Positions 18,666 to 26,579 of a stretch of 64,000 nucleotides of DNA are shown here, piece by piece. Source of the stretch: Aliivibrio salmonicida LFI1238 (GTDB lineage: Bacteria; Pseudomonadota; Gammaproteobacteria; Enterobacterales; Vibrionaceae); assembly GCF_000196495.1 (NCBI RefSeq), contig NC_011312.1:1612001-1676000 (forward strand). Direction: 5' to 3'. A program made the position numbers and the translations under genes. Below the pieces are notes generated by a model. The model was not told the origin of the DNA. It made no database searches and saw only the letters and a program-made list of their open reading frames with translations. How positions within the stretch are numbered: the first letter of the stretch is position 1; every line of letters begins with the position of its first letter.

Positions 18666-19229
18666 ATGAAGCCAATAAAAATTACATTATATCGCTGGGC
18701 AGGAAGTTGGGGACCTTTCAAGGTTAACGTTCCTTGTGGTGAATGCACATTAACTAAAGATATTCTTCAAGATACTTTTGATACCGAGCTTGCCGGTATT
18801 CCGATTGAATTAGAAGTTAAAGATTGGTTATCACATTGGTGGGAACCATTAAAGCTTAAAGCATGGCATGCACCGATCATTATTGTTGAAGATAAGGTCA
18901 TTAGCCAAGGTGAGGCATTGAATCGTGGAGTGCTTGTTCAAGCCGTGATAGCGAAAGTCGCTCAACGTGATGAGATAAAAGGTAATGTTGTTTTTGGTAA
19001 AGCAACCTGTCCTTTTTGTATCAAGGCAAAAGCCGCTTTAGATGAAGCGGGTATTGAATACACTTATCATGACGTGGTTAAAGACAGCGCAGCTCTTTAT
19101 CGAATGATCCCTGAAGTGAAAGCGATCATTGGAGAGAAAACCCCCGTTACTGTGCCACAAATTTGGTTGGACGGTAAATACATTGGTGGATTTGATAATC
19201 TTGAAAAATCGATGACAATGACTGATTAA
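18666..19229 (+). CDS. Two-domain glutaredoxin-like protein
   Basis: 187 residues. The C-terminal domain is a glutaredoxin with active site CPFC (about residues 117-120), the TVPQIWLDG cis-proline region and GGFDNLEK glutathione-binding turn. The N-terminal half looks like a second thioredoxin-like domain, with a CGEC motif near residues 21-24 and the APIIIVEDKVISQG segment resembling a cis-proline strand. It reduces disulfides or glutathione adducts in the cytoplasm. It precedes the TVP38 gene by 15 bp and is under operator O3, so it belongs to the stress regulon. Confidence 0.85.
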   Translation: MKPIKITLYRWAGSWGPFKVNVPCGECTLTKDILQDTFDTELAGIPIELEVKDWLSHWWEPLKLKAWHAPIIIVEDKVISQGEALNRGVLVQAVIAKVAQRDEIKGNVVFGKATCPFCIKAKAALDEAGIEYTYHDVVKDSAALYRMIPEVKAIIGEKTPVTVPQIWLDGKYIGGFDNLEKSMTMTD

Positions 19230-19244
19230 AGAGAGGTACTCATT

Positions 19245-19928
19245 ATGAATAAAAAAAGACTCTTATTACTTGTTCTTCTTGCCTCTTTCGCCTTTGTTTA
19301 TTTTAAATTTGGTGATCTTTTAACATTAGAACAAGTGAAAGAATTTCATCTCAATCTGCAAAATGATGTGAAAGAAAACTTGTTTTTATACAGCGGCATG
19401 TACTTTATTGCGTACATTGTTATTACTGCTTTATCTATTCCTGGTGCGGCGGTTGTTACATTATTAGGAGCAGCATTATTTGGCTTCTGGTGGAGTTTAT
19501 TGCTTGTGTCGTTTTCAAGTTCGATAGGCGCAACAATTGCTTTTTTAAGCAGCCGTTATTTACTGAGAGAGTGGGTAGATAACAAATTTAAAGATAAGCT
19601 TATACCAATTAATCAAGGCGTAGAAAAAGACGGTGCTTTTTATTTACTGACTTTACGGTTAATTCCTATCTTTCCGTTCTTTTTAATTAATCTACTTATG
19701 GGCCTAACAAAGCTAAGCGCAGGACGCTTTTATCTCTTTAGCCAGATAGGTATGTTACCCGGAACCATGGTTTATTTGAATGCAGGGACTCAGTTATCAG
19801 AGATAAACTCGCTGTCAGGTTTAATTTCTCCTCAAATTTTAGGTTCATTGGCTTTGCTTGGTTTATTTCCTATAGTAATTAAGTTCTTAATGGGAAAACT
19901 ACAAAAAAACCGTACACAAGAGGGATAA
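19245..19928 (+). CDS. TVP38/TMEM64 (DedA superfamily) membrane protein
   Basis: 227 residues. An N-terminal membrane anchor is followed by the SNARE-associated/VTT domain: PGAAVVTLLGAALFG, GATIAFLSSRYLLREW and the re-entrant motif LRLIPIFPFFLINLLMGLTKLS. DedA-type proteins act in the inner membrane, several as lipid flippases or in membrane homeostasis. It is translationally close to the glutaredoxin gene (15 bp, with GAGAGG upstream) and shares operator O3. Confidence 0.88.
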   Translation: MNKKRLLLLVLLASFAFVYFKFGDLLTLEQVKEFHLNLQNDVKENLFLYSGMYFIAYIVITALSIPGAAVVTLLGAALFGFWWSLLLVSFSSSIGATIAFLSSRYLLREWVDNKFKDKLIPINQGVEKDGAFYLLTLRLIPIFPFFLINLLMGLTKLSAGRFYLFSQIGMLPGTMVYLNAGTQLSEINSLSGLISPQILGSLALLGLFPIVIKFLMGKLQKNRTQEG

Positions 19929-20048
19929 TAATAATTGGATCAAGATCATTATTATTATCTAATTAAGCATTTTTAGTATAAAATTGACGCTGCCATGATA
20001 CATTGTTGCTCTTAAACTGTTAAGATGCACTCTTAAATGGAGAGTTAC

Positions 20049-20198
20049 ATGACAAGTAAAACAAAAGCAACGCGCGAAGTTAAAACAGGGAAGAAAACGA
20101 AGCAAGCCAATACGGATACTGCGGCTAAGCAAGATCCTCGTATAAAGATCGAAGACATTTTAGCACAAAGAGAATTTGATAAAATGTTTGAGTTATAA
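20049..20198 (+). CDS. Small basic protein
   Basis: A 49-residue frame with GGAGAG just upstream of the ATG and its own terminator at 20229-20266. The first 30 residues are lysine- and threonine-rich and probably disordered; the end (PRIKIEDILAQREFDKMFEL) looks like an amphipathic helix. The N-terminal part could bind nucleic acid. I recognise no family. Good ribosome site and terminator make it likely to be real. Confidence 0.6.
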   Translation: MTSKTKATREVKTGKKTKQANTDTAAKQDPRIKIEDILAQREFDKMFEL

Positions 20199-20228
20199 GC
20201 TTGCTTTATATAGCTAAGTGCAAAAGAG

Positions 20229-20266
20229 AAGAACGTATAGCTATAAACGCTTACGTTCTTTTTTTT
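20229..20266 (+). terminator. Rho-independent terminator of small basic protein gene
   Basis: A nine-base stem AAGAACGTA/TACGTTCTT with a 14-base loop runs straight into a long T-run. Confidence 0.85.
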
Positions 20267-20416
20267 GGTTACAACTTTAATGATAAATAAGAGCATCGTT
20301 TAAATTAACGGTATTTAGATTGAGTCATCAGATAGGTAATTAAACTATTCATAACGCTATTTTTTACTATATCTAATGACTTATTTAGCATGTAGATTGT
20401 AATGTATATTACAAAT

Positions 20417-20464
20417 AAAGATAAATATTTCCCCCAGATATTTATCTTTATATTCATTATGGGG
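20417..20464 (+). promoter_or_regulatory. Stable 5'-leader hairpin with possible pseudoknot before the amidohydrolase
   Basis: A perfect 12-base stem AAAGATAAATAT/ATATTTATCTTT holds a loop containing CCCCC. The sequence GGGG at 20461-20464, 11 bases past the stem, could pair with that loop to make an H-type pseudoknot. It sits 22 bp before the amidohydrolase start. It may be a leader regulator; an inefficient terminator is the alternative. Confidence 0.4.
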
Positions 20465-20485
20465 AAAAATTATTAAGGTTTAGGA

Positions 20486-21874
20486 ATGAAGCTTAAAAGC
20501 TTGGTATTGAGTATTAGTGCAATATTGTTGGGCGGTTGTGGAACGACTATTGAAAAACAAGATTATAACGCTGATTTGATTATTAATAATGGACAAATAT
20601 TAACGATTAATTCTTCAATGCAAGTTATCGATAATGGTGTTGTTGTGGTTAAAAACAATAAGATCATTGCCGTCGGTACCGCTGAATTATTAGAACAATA
20701 CCAAGCACCTAAAGTGATTGATGCAGAAGATGGTATCGTTATGCCAGGTATGATAAATAGCCATAACCATTTACCGATGATCGCTTTTCGAGGTTTAGGA
20801 GAGGAGGGTATTTCAAATCGCTTATTTGCGTATTTTTTCCCATTAGAATCTGAGAAATTAAGCAGAGAACTAATTTATAGCGCAACTAAATTAGGGGCGA
20901 TTGATTTAGCTCAAAGTGGAGTAACAACTTACGCTGATATGTATTACCACATGGATGAAATGGCAATTAAATTTCCGGTGGTAGATGCTAAGCAACCTTA
21001 TGGGGGAATAGAATACGCGGAATCATTTATTAATGAATATAAAAATGATCCTCTAATTACGCCGGCGTATGCGCCTCATGCTGTTTACACCGTAAGTAAA
21101 GATAAGCTTCAAGAGATTAATGGATTATCAGAGAAATACGATGTGCCCGTGTTAATTCACGTTGCTGAGTTTCCAAACGAAGAACAAAGAGTCAAAGACA
21201 CGACAAAAGCAACATCACCCGTTGAATATTTAGATGAAATAGGGGTACTTGATGAACGTGTTGTTATTGCTCACGGTATTCACCTATCTCAACGTGATCA
21301 AGCATTGTTGAAAAAATCCGACGTTGGTGTCTCTTACAATCCAATGGCGAATGCCAAAGGAGCGACAGGGATTGCCCCAGCCTGGGACATGTATCGAGCT
21401 GACATGAGAATCGGCTTAGGTACTGATGGACCTATGAGCTCAAATCAAGTCGATTTATGGCGAACATTAAGCTACGCCGCAAATATGCAGCGTTTGAAAC
21501 ACTCTGATAGAACAATCATGATCCCTGAACAAGTCATTGAAATGGCAACACTTGGTGGAGCAAAAGCACTTCATATGGAAGATGAAATTGGCTCGTTAGA
21601 AGTTGGGAAAAAAGCGGATATTGTGATTGTAGAAACACAATCAGCGAACATGATGCCAAGTTATGATCCGTATGCTACGTTGGTCTATCAAGCAAACCCG
21701 GGTAATGTTGATACCACGATTGTTAATGGCAAGATAATTATGGAAAACAGAGAAATGTTGACTGTGAAATTGGATGATATTCGAGACAGTGTTGAAGAGT
21801 TTGAAAATGATATTGCTGTATTTGCAAAAGAGTTATCTAAAAAAGCAATTAAATCGAAAAGTTTAATGGATTAG
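20486..21874 (+). CDS. Amidohydrolase lipoprotein (MtaD/SAH deaminase-like)
   Basis: 462 residues. The lipoprotein signal is AILLGGCG (cysteine near residue 18), unusual for this mostly cytoplasmic family. Metal and catalytic motifs of the ATZ/TRZ-type amidohydrolases are present: NSHNHLPM, the H in LIHVAEF, AHGIHL and GTDGPMSSN. Relatives deaminate S-adenosylhomocysteine, methylthioadenosine or similar purines. An apparent internal gap follows YYHMDEMA (about 20952-20976): the stretch normally reading like KAVDEAGMRG-VLG is missing and the sequence jumps to KFPVVDAK. The rest of the frame is intact, so activity is uncertain. Confidence 0.8.
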   Translation: MKLKSLVLSISAILLGGCGTTIEKQDYNADLIINNGQILTINSSMQVIDNGVVVVKNNKIIAVGTAELLEQYQAPKVIDAEDGIVMPGMINSHNHLPMIAFRGLGEEGISNRLFAYFFPLESEKLSRELIYSATKLGAIDLAQSGVTTYADMYYHMDEMAIKFPVVDAKQPYGGIEYAESFINEYKNDPLITPAYAPHAVYTVSKDKLQEINGLSEKYDVPVLIHVAEFPNEEQRVKDTTKATSPVEYLDEIGVLDERVVIAHGIHLSQRDQALLKKSDVGVSYNPMANAKGATGIAPAWDMYRADMRIGLGTDGPMSSNQVDLWRTLSYAANMQRLKHSDRTIMIPEQVIEMATLGGAKALHMEDEIGSLEVGKKADIVIVETQSANMMPSYDPYATLVYQANPGNVDTTIVNGKIIMENREMLTVKLDDIRDSVEEFENDIAVFAKELSKKAIKSKSLMD

Positions 21875-21904
21875 ACAATGTAATCCTTATTTTATTATTA
21901 ATAT

Positions 21905-21929
21905 AGCCCGCAGTATTGTGGGCTTTTTT
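21905..21929 (+). terminator. Rho-independent terminator of amidohydrolase gene
   Basis: Stem AGCCCGC/GTGGGCT (one G-U pair) with a short loop followed by TTTTTT, 30 bp after the stop. Confidence 0.85.
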
Positions 21930-22075
21930 ATGTCTAAAATACTTAAATTTCATATTGTTAAAGGTGTTTAATTTTATTGATAAATACAATAATTACGAGT
22001 ATGGCAGTTTGATAGACTATAATTATTATGCTCGTTCTAATGAGCAACGAGTGTAATGGTATCAAGGAGAAAACA

Positions 22076-22452
22076 ATGGCTTACGTAGAACCAATTAAAA
22101 GTAGGAAACACCTTCGTTACGCAGAAGAGTACTTAAAGATGAACCATGATCCTACCTTTACTCTTATATGGAAAATAGGGCTAGAAACAGGGTTAAGGAT
22201 CAGCGGTATATTATCAATGAAATACAGTGATATTAATTATTCAATGGGACGTTGTGAGATTATTGAGAGTAAGGGCACGTTAGCTCGAAAAACGAAAGCT
22301 AAACTTTATTGCCTTAGTTTTAAGGAGGCATTACGAAGATAAGAACATCATGAGCTTTGCTATGTTGTTTTTATTAAATAACAGGTTTTCCTATTTCCGA
22401 AGTGACAGCACAAAGTGATTTGAATTATCTATTATATTTAAATTTCTTATAA
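22076..22452 (+). pseudogene. Tyrosine recombinase (phage-integrase family) remnant
   Basis: From ATG 22076 (GGAG upstream) the frame encodes a typical start of an integrase catalytic domain: LIWKIGLETGLRISGILSMKYSDI contains the first catalytic arginine in TGLRI. It stops at a TAA at 22340 after 88 codons. Beyond it the homology-like reading continues (EHHELCYVVFIK), then switches frame to TGFPISEVTAQSDLNYLL before stopping at 22450. The catalytic H-x-x-R and tyrosine are absent. It is a decayed fragment of an integrase or orphan recombinase; no attachment site was identified. Confidence 0.65.
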
Positions 22453-22461
22453 AGAGGTGTT

Positions 22462-22653
22462 ATGAGTAACCAAATGTTGATATGTCGTTCTATGCAGTCA
22501 TTTTTTGATCTTTGTGATAATAAATTAGTTACGCTGTGCAATATTCATTGTACGTTTCTGATAATAGAAAGTGATTTTCTATGGATGGAAATTGAATTGA
22601 GGTCAAAAGGAGGTAAAACACTCACCTCCAGTAAGTCTGCTAATCATAATTAA
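22462..22653 (+). CDS. Hypothetical short protein
   Basis: 63 residues with AGAGGTG placed before the ATG. The sequence is cysteine-rich in its first half (four C in 30 residues) and has a hydrophobic stretch CTFLIIESDFLWMEIEL. It has no family I recognise. It lies directly behind the decayed recombinase and may itself be a remnant of the same mobile region. Confidence 0.4.
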   Translation: MSNQMLICRSMQSFFDLCDNKLVTLCNIHCTFLIIESDFLWMEIELRSKGGKTLTSSKSANHN

Positions 22654-22684
22654 GAGAATTAAGGCAAATATTTATAGCGTGACG

Positions 22685-23446
22685 TTATCTTAATGAGTTG
22701 TTTTTCATAAACTGTTCATCAATATTTTTTAATTTCATTTCATCCATAATGAAATTAACCGTATTTAAGAGTTCTTGCTCTCCTTTAGGGACAAGATAGC
22801 CGAATTGGCTTTTAGTAAATGGGGTCTCACAACGCGCGGCTTCCAATCGTTTATCGGTTGCTTGATAAAATAATGCTTCAGGTGTTTCGGTTACCATGAC
22901 ATCAACTTTACCAGTGGCGACGGCTTGTGGGACATCAAGATTATTCTCATAACGTGTAAAGGTCGCATTTTGTAGATGAGCGTCTGCAAAAATTTCATTG
23001 GTACCACCAATATTGATGCCAACACGTACTTCTTTCATGTTCACTTTATCGATGGTATTGAATGCGTCGGCTTTTCCTTTAGCAACAAGAAAGCACTTTC
23101 CAAACGTCATATAACCTTGAGTTTGTTCTGCGTGTAATTGGCGTTGCATTTTTCGTGTTATTCCACCCATTGCAATGTCATATTTATCTGCATTTAGATC
23201 TGGAATAAGGTTTTTCCAAGACGTTTTAACTAATTCAAGCTTTACACCTAATTGATCTGCGATGTGTTTAGCAACATCAATGTCATACCCTGTATAGTTT
23301 TTTCCATCGAAGGAAGAGAAGGGTTTATAGTCGCCCGTTGTGCCGACACGAATGACGCCGGATTCTTGAATGTCATCTAATCTATCTGCTTGTGCTGAAC
23401 ATGAAGCAGCAAGCAATACTGAAAGGCATAATAGTTTCTTTTGCAT
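22685..23446 (-). CDS. Periplasmic solute-binding-type protein, PheC (cyclohexadienyl dehydratase)-like
   Basis: 253 residues with a signal peptide (about 1-20, ending AQA). The SBP_bac_3 fold is evident: SGVIRVGTTGDYKPFSSFDG, YTGYDIDVAKHIADQLG, TSWKNLIPDL and VGINIGGTNEIFA. The combination TTGDYKPFS, TSWxNL, DIAMGG and GGTNE is closer to the periplasmic arogenate/prephenate dehydratase PheC than to ordinary amino-acid binding proteins. No permease or ATPase gene is next to it, which also fits an enzyme. Ligand binding without catalysis remains possible. Confidence 0.75.
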   Translation of the reverse strand: MQKKLLCLSVLLAASCSAQADRLDDIQESGVIRVGTTGDYKPFSSFDGKNYTGYDIDVAKHIADQLGVKLELVKTSWKNLIPDLNADKYDIAMGGITRKMQRQLHAEQTQGYMTFGKCFLVAKGKADAFNTIDKVNMKEVRVGINIGGTNEIFADAHLQNATFTRYENNLDVPQAVATGKVDVMVTETPEALFYQATDKRLEAARCETPFTKSQFGYLVPKGEQELLNTVNFIMDEMKLKNIDEQFMKNNSLR

Positions 23447-23733
23447 AAGATATTTTTATTGATTAAGTTAGATAACAAATCTATCACCTTTTGTTAAAGT
23501 AACACATCAAACCATTCAGTCAGTAACCATAAAAAAACATATTTTATTGCCTGCATTCTCTTTATTTCATTAAATACATTTAAGTTAGTTATAATAATAT
23601 CATTAAGTGTTAATAATATAGATTAGTTGTTAGTGGCATTATCTCTCGTCCCTTTTGTTATAAGGCGTCTCTCTGGTTTTTACCCGTAAACTGGATTATG
23701 ATTTGCGGCTTTCCTGTTGCTGTGTAAATTATC

Positions 23734-24627
23734 ATGACTATTCTTTTGCTGTTACAAATTAGCCTTATTATTGGTGGGTTAATTTTTCTTTATATGTTGA
23801 TTTCATTATGGCTCAGAAAAAAAGAATCAGAGAAAAAAACGAACGTATGGGCGATTGGTCTGATTGGTGGTTTTGCTAACTTTTGCGACACGTTAGGTGT
23901 AGGCAGTTTTGCAATAAAAACGGCGGGCTATAAACAATTTAATTTGGTTGATGACCGAGTATTACCTGGGACATTAAACGCTCAAGCGACGATGGCGACA
24001 GTATTTCAAGCATTGATTTTCTTAACTGCAGTTAATGTTGATTTAACCACGTTATTGAGCCTAATTATTGCGGCTTGTGTCGGGGCAACGGTAGGGGCTC
24101 GCTTGGTATCCAATTTTGATCGTCAATTGATTCGTTTAATTATGGCTGGTGCGTTATTTATTGTTGCGATGTTGATGTTTGCTGGTCGTTTTGAATTATT
24201 CCCATTGGGCGGTGATGAGCTCGGTCTCTCGGGTGAAAAATTAGTTATTGCTGTTATTGGTAATTTTATTTTTGGTGCCTTGATGACGGTTGGTATTGGG
24301 TTGTACGCGCCTTGTATGACGATGATTTATTTATTAGGGATGAACCCACTGGCGGCTTTTCCTATTATGATGTGTTCATGTGCTTTCTTATGTTTTTTCT
24401 CTGCCGGTGGCTTTATTAAACAAAAAGCCGTGAATTCTAGGGCCTCATTGGTTGTGGCCATTACAGGGCCGATTGGGGTATTGATTGCTGCTTTTATCGT
24501 GAAGTCTCTTGATGTTGATATGCTTGCTTGGCTAGTGGCAATTGTTGTTCTATATACCGCCATTATGATGCTACGTTCTTGGTGTGCAGGCCGAAATGAG
24601 GTGATGATTGAATCAACCGATCAATAA
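23734..24627 (+). CDS. TSUP-family (TauE/SafE) membrane transporter
   Basis: 297 residues with about eight membrane segments. The N-terminal GLIGGFANFCDTLGVGSFAIKTAGYK and the related half-repeat FIFGALMTVGIGLYAPCMTMIYLLGMNP are the duplicated TSUP signature. Family members export sulfite, sulfoacetate or other sulfur and organic anions. The gene is alone; nothing nearby identifies the substrate. The preceding 287 bp hold no gene. Confidence 0.85.
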   Translation: MTILLLLQISLIIGGLIFLYMLISLWLRKKESEKKTNVWAIGLIGGFANFCDTLGVGSFAIKTAGYKQFNLVDDRVLPGTLNAQATMATVFQALIFLTAVNVDLTTLLSLIIAACVGATVGARLVSNFDRQLIRLIMAGALFIVAMLMFAGRFELFPLGGDELGLSGEKLVIAVIGNFIFGALMTVGIGLYAPCMTMIYLLGMNPLAAFPIMMCSCAFLCFFSAGGFIKQKAVNSRASLVVAITGPIGVLIAAFIVKSLDVDMLAWLVAIVVLYTAIMMLRSWCAGRNEVMIESTDQ

Positions 24628-24723
24628 ATAGTCGATAAAGCATCATTTTCTATCACATAATTATTGGAGTTATAAAAAGTTCATGGTATTTTTCGTACAC
24701 CAATTTTTTATGGATGTTTTATC

Positions 24724-25290
24724 ATGCCAAAGGCAAGTGATATTAAGAAAGGTTCAGCAATTGAACACAACGGTAAAGTTTATTTTGTTAAAGAAATCAC
24801 TAAGCTAACACCTAGTGGCCGTGCTGGTGCAACGTTATTCCGTATGCGTATGTACGATGTTGCAACGGGTTCAAAAGCAGATGAAAGTTTTAAAACTGAT
24901 GAGATTATCACTTTAGCTGATTTCAGCCGTCGTAGTGCGACTTTCTCTTATGTTGATGGTAATGAGTACGTATTCATGGATTCTGAAGACTACACGCCAT
25001 ACACTTTCAACAAAGAAGCGATTGAAGAAGAGTTGCTTTTCATTTCTGAAGATACACAAGGTATTCAAATTCTTATCGTTGATGGCGTACCCGTTGCGAT
25101 TGAATTGCCTTCTGCTGTAGATTTAGAAATCGTAGATACAGCACCTTCAATTAAAGGCGCTTCTGCAAGTGCTCGTACTAAACCTGCAACAATGACGACA
25201 GGTTTAACAGTACAAGTTCCTGAGTATATTGCTAACGGTGAAAAAGTTAAAATTAACACGACTGAACATAAGTTCATGAGTCGCGCTTAA
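24724..25290 (+). CDS. yeiP: Elongation factor P-like protein EfpL (YeiP)
   Basis: 188 residues with the three-domain EF-P layout: an N-terminal KOW-like domain ([22 protein letters not shown]) and two OB-type domains. The C-terminal [15 protein letters not shown] matches the EF-P signature region. The tip residue region [13 protein letters not shown] carries arginine-type loop residues of the YeiP subgroup rather than the lysine of canonical EF-P. EfpL helps ribosomes stalled at proline-rich and other difficult sequences. A bidirectional terminator follows. Confidence 0.92.
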
Positions 25291-25315
25291 TTTTTACTAT
25301 TATATAAATAAAATG

Positions 25316-25350
25316 AAGGCCAGTAATTCGATGAGTTACTGGCCTTTTTC
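25316..25350. terminator. Terminator between yeiP and ThrE-type exporter gene
   Basis: An 11-base stem AAGGCCAGTAA/TTACTGGCCTT followed by TTTTTC; it can serve both convergent genes. Confidence 0.88.
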
Positions 25351-25372
25351 TATTTTTACAAATCAATAAAAT

Positions 25373-26545
25373 TTAATCTTGGTCTATTTTAGGTGAGTAA
25401 ATAGAGTAAGCGGTGATTTGCCCTGCAACAATGGCTGAGAACATAAAGAGGGCGGATAACCCAATACTCGGAATCGGAAGTATTGATTCTTGAAACACAC
25501 TTTGACTTGCACTTACTAAGACTCGACTTCCTGGAACAAGAATAATAATACCTTGAATAATAAAGATAATACCCGTCAGATTTAAGCGTTTAGCTATCCA
25601 TGTGCCATAAAGTGTGATCAATACGGTTGTTACCCAAGTACCGACCACCCATCCTCCATCAAAGCCTAAATAGAAAGGCCCCCACATACCTAAAACGGCG
25701 ACAGGTAAGCTGTAGATCATATCTTGGAATCTAGCTTTAAACATGACGCCAAGGCAAAAAGAAATTAAAGGTAAACCTGCGATCTGTAACCATAGAGGAA
25801 ATTCGTTTTGATATTTTACGGATTCAGGGATGGTCCATAAAGCGTCACCAATGTGAAAGCCAATGATAATACCGATAAAAAGTTTGATTAAAGTAAGAAA
25901 GCATTGGCCAAGTAAACTGGTGCCAGAGACTAAGTCGTTAAATGCTAAGCATTCTAAGGCATTCGCGATAGATAAACCGGGAACAAAGAGAACTATTGCA
26001 GCAATGCATAACCCTAATATGGGGATCGGAAAACCTAAACTTGCGATAAAAGTAACGATGAGAGTTATGACTAAAGCACTAAAAAATTCAACAGCAATAC
26101 TGCGACGCTTAGTGCAGATCGTTTGACAACCCCAAACAATAAAACCAAGCAGAAAGCTGACCCATAATGCTTCATAGGTCGAGCCTACGAGCATCAAAAA
26201 AGCAGGTGGAATACAAATGTTTGCTAATGCAATCATCCATGTAGGAAAGAAGATGCTTTCAGCAGGAGGCGAGCTTTCATTTAATGGTTGTTGTAAGCGG
26301 ATAATGGTATTTGCCAGCAAGCCTAAATCAATGCCTGCTGGCTTGTGTCGTTTCATGATGACCGCATTATCATCATCAGGAAACTGATAGTTTATAGAGG
26401 TAGGTGTCGCTTGGATCATGCACTCTATGCCATATTTATTTGCATAAAAAGTGGTATAACGTTCTACTTTATAGGGAGCACACCCACATCGGTGTAGGGT
26501 GTCTCCGATCTCAACAATCCGTTTGATTCTATATTGTGAAGGCAT
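25373..26545 (-). CDS. ThrE-family threonine/serine exporter-type membrane protein
   Basis: 390 residues fusing both halves of the ThrE family, which E. coli carries separately as YjjP and YjjB. The soluble N-terminus has the family block LHRCGCAPYKVERY and IQATPTSINYQF; about ten membrane segments follow from residue 105 on. Members export threonine and serine, or succinate in the YjjPB case. It is transcribed alone between the yeiP terminator and rsmF. Confidence 0.88.
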   Translation of the reverse strand: MPSQYRIKRIVEIGDTLHRCGCAPYKVERYTTFYANKYGIECMIQATPTSINYQFPDDDNAVIMKRHKPAGIDLGLLANTIIRLQQPLNESSPPAESIFFPTWMIALANICIPPAFLMLVGSTYEALWVSFLLGFIVWGCQTICTKRRSIAVEFFSALVITLIVTFIASLGFPIPILGLCIAAIVLFVPGLSIANALECLAFNDLVSGTSLLGQCFLTLIKLFIGIIIGFHIGDALWTIPESVKYQNEFPLWLQIAGLPLISFCLGVMFKARFQDMIYSLPVAVLGMWGPFYLGFDGGWVVGTWVTTVLITLYGTWIAKRLNLTGIIFIIQGIIILVPGSRVLVSASQSVFQESILPIPSIGLSALFMFSAIVAGQITAYSIYSPKIDQD

Positions 26546-26579
26546 ATCCGTTTCCCTACTACTTTTTAACTAGCGTTGA

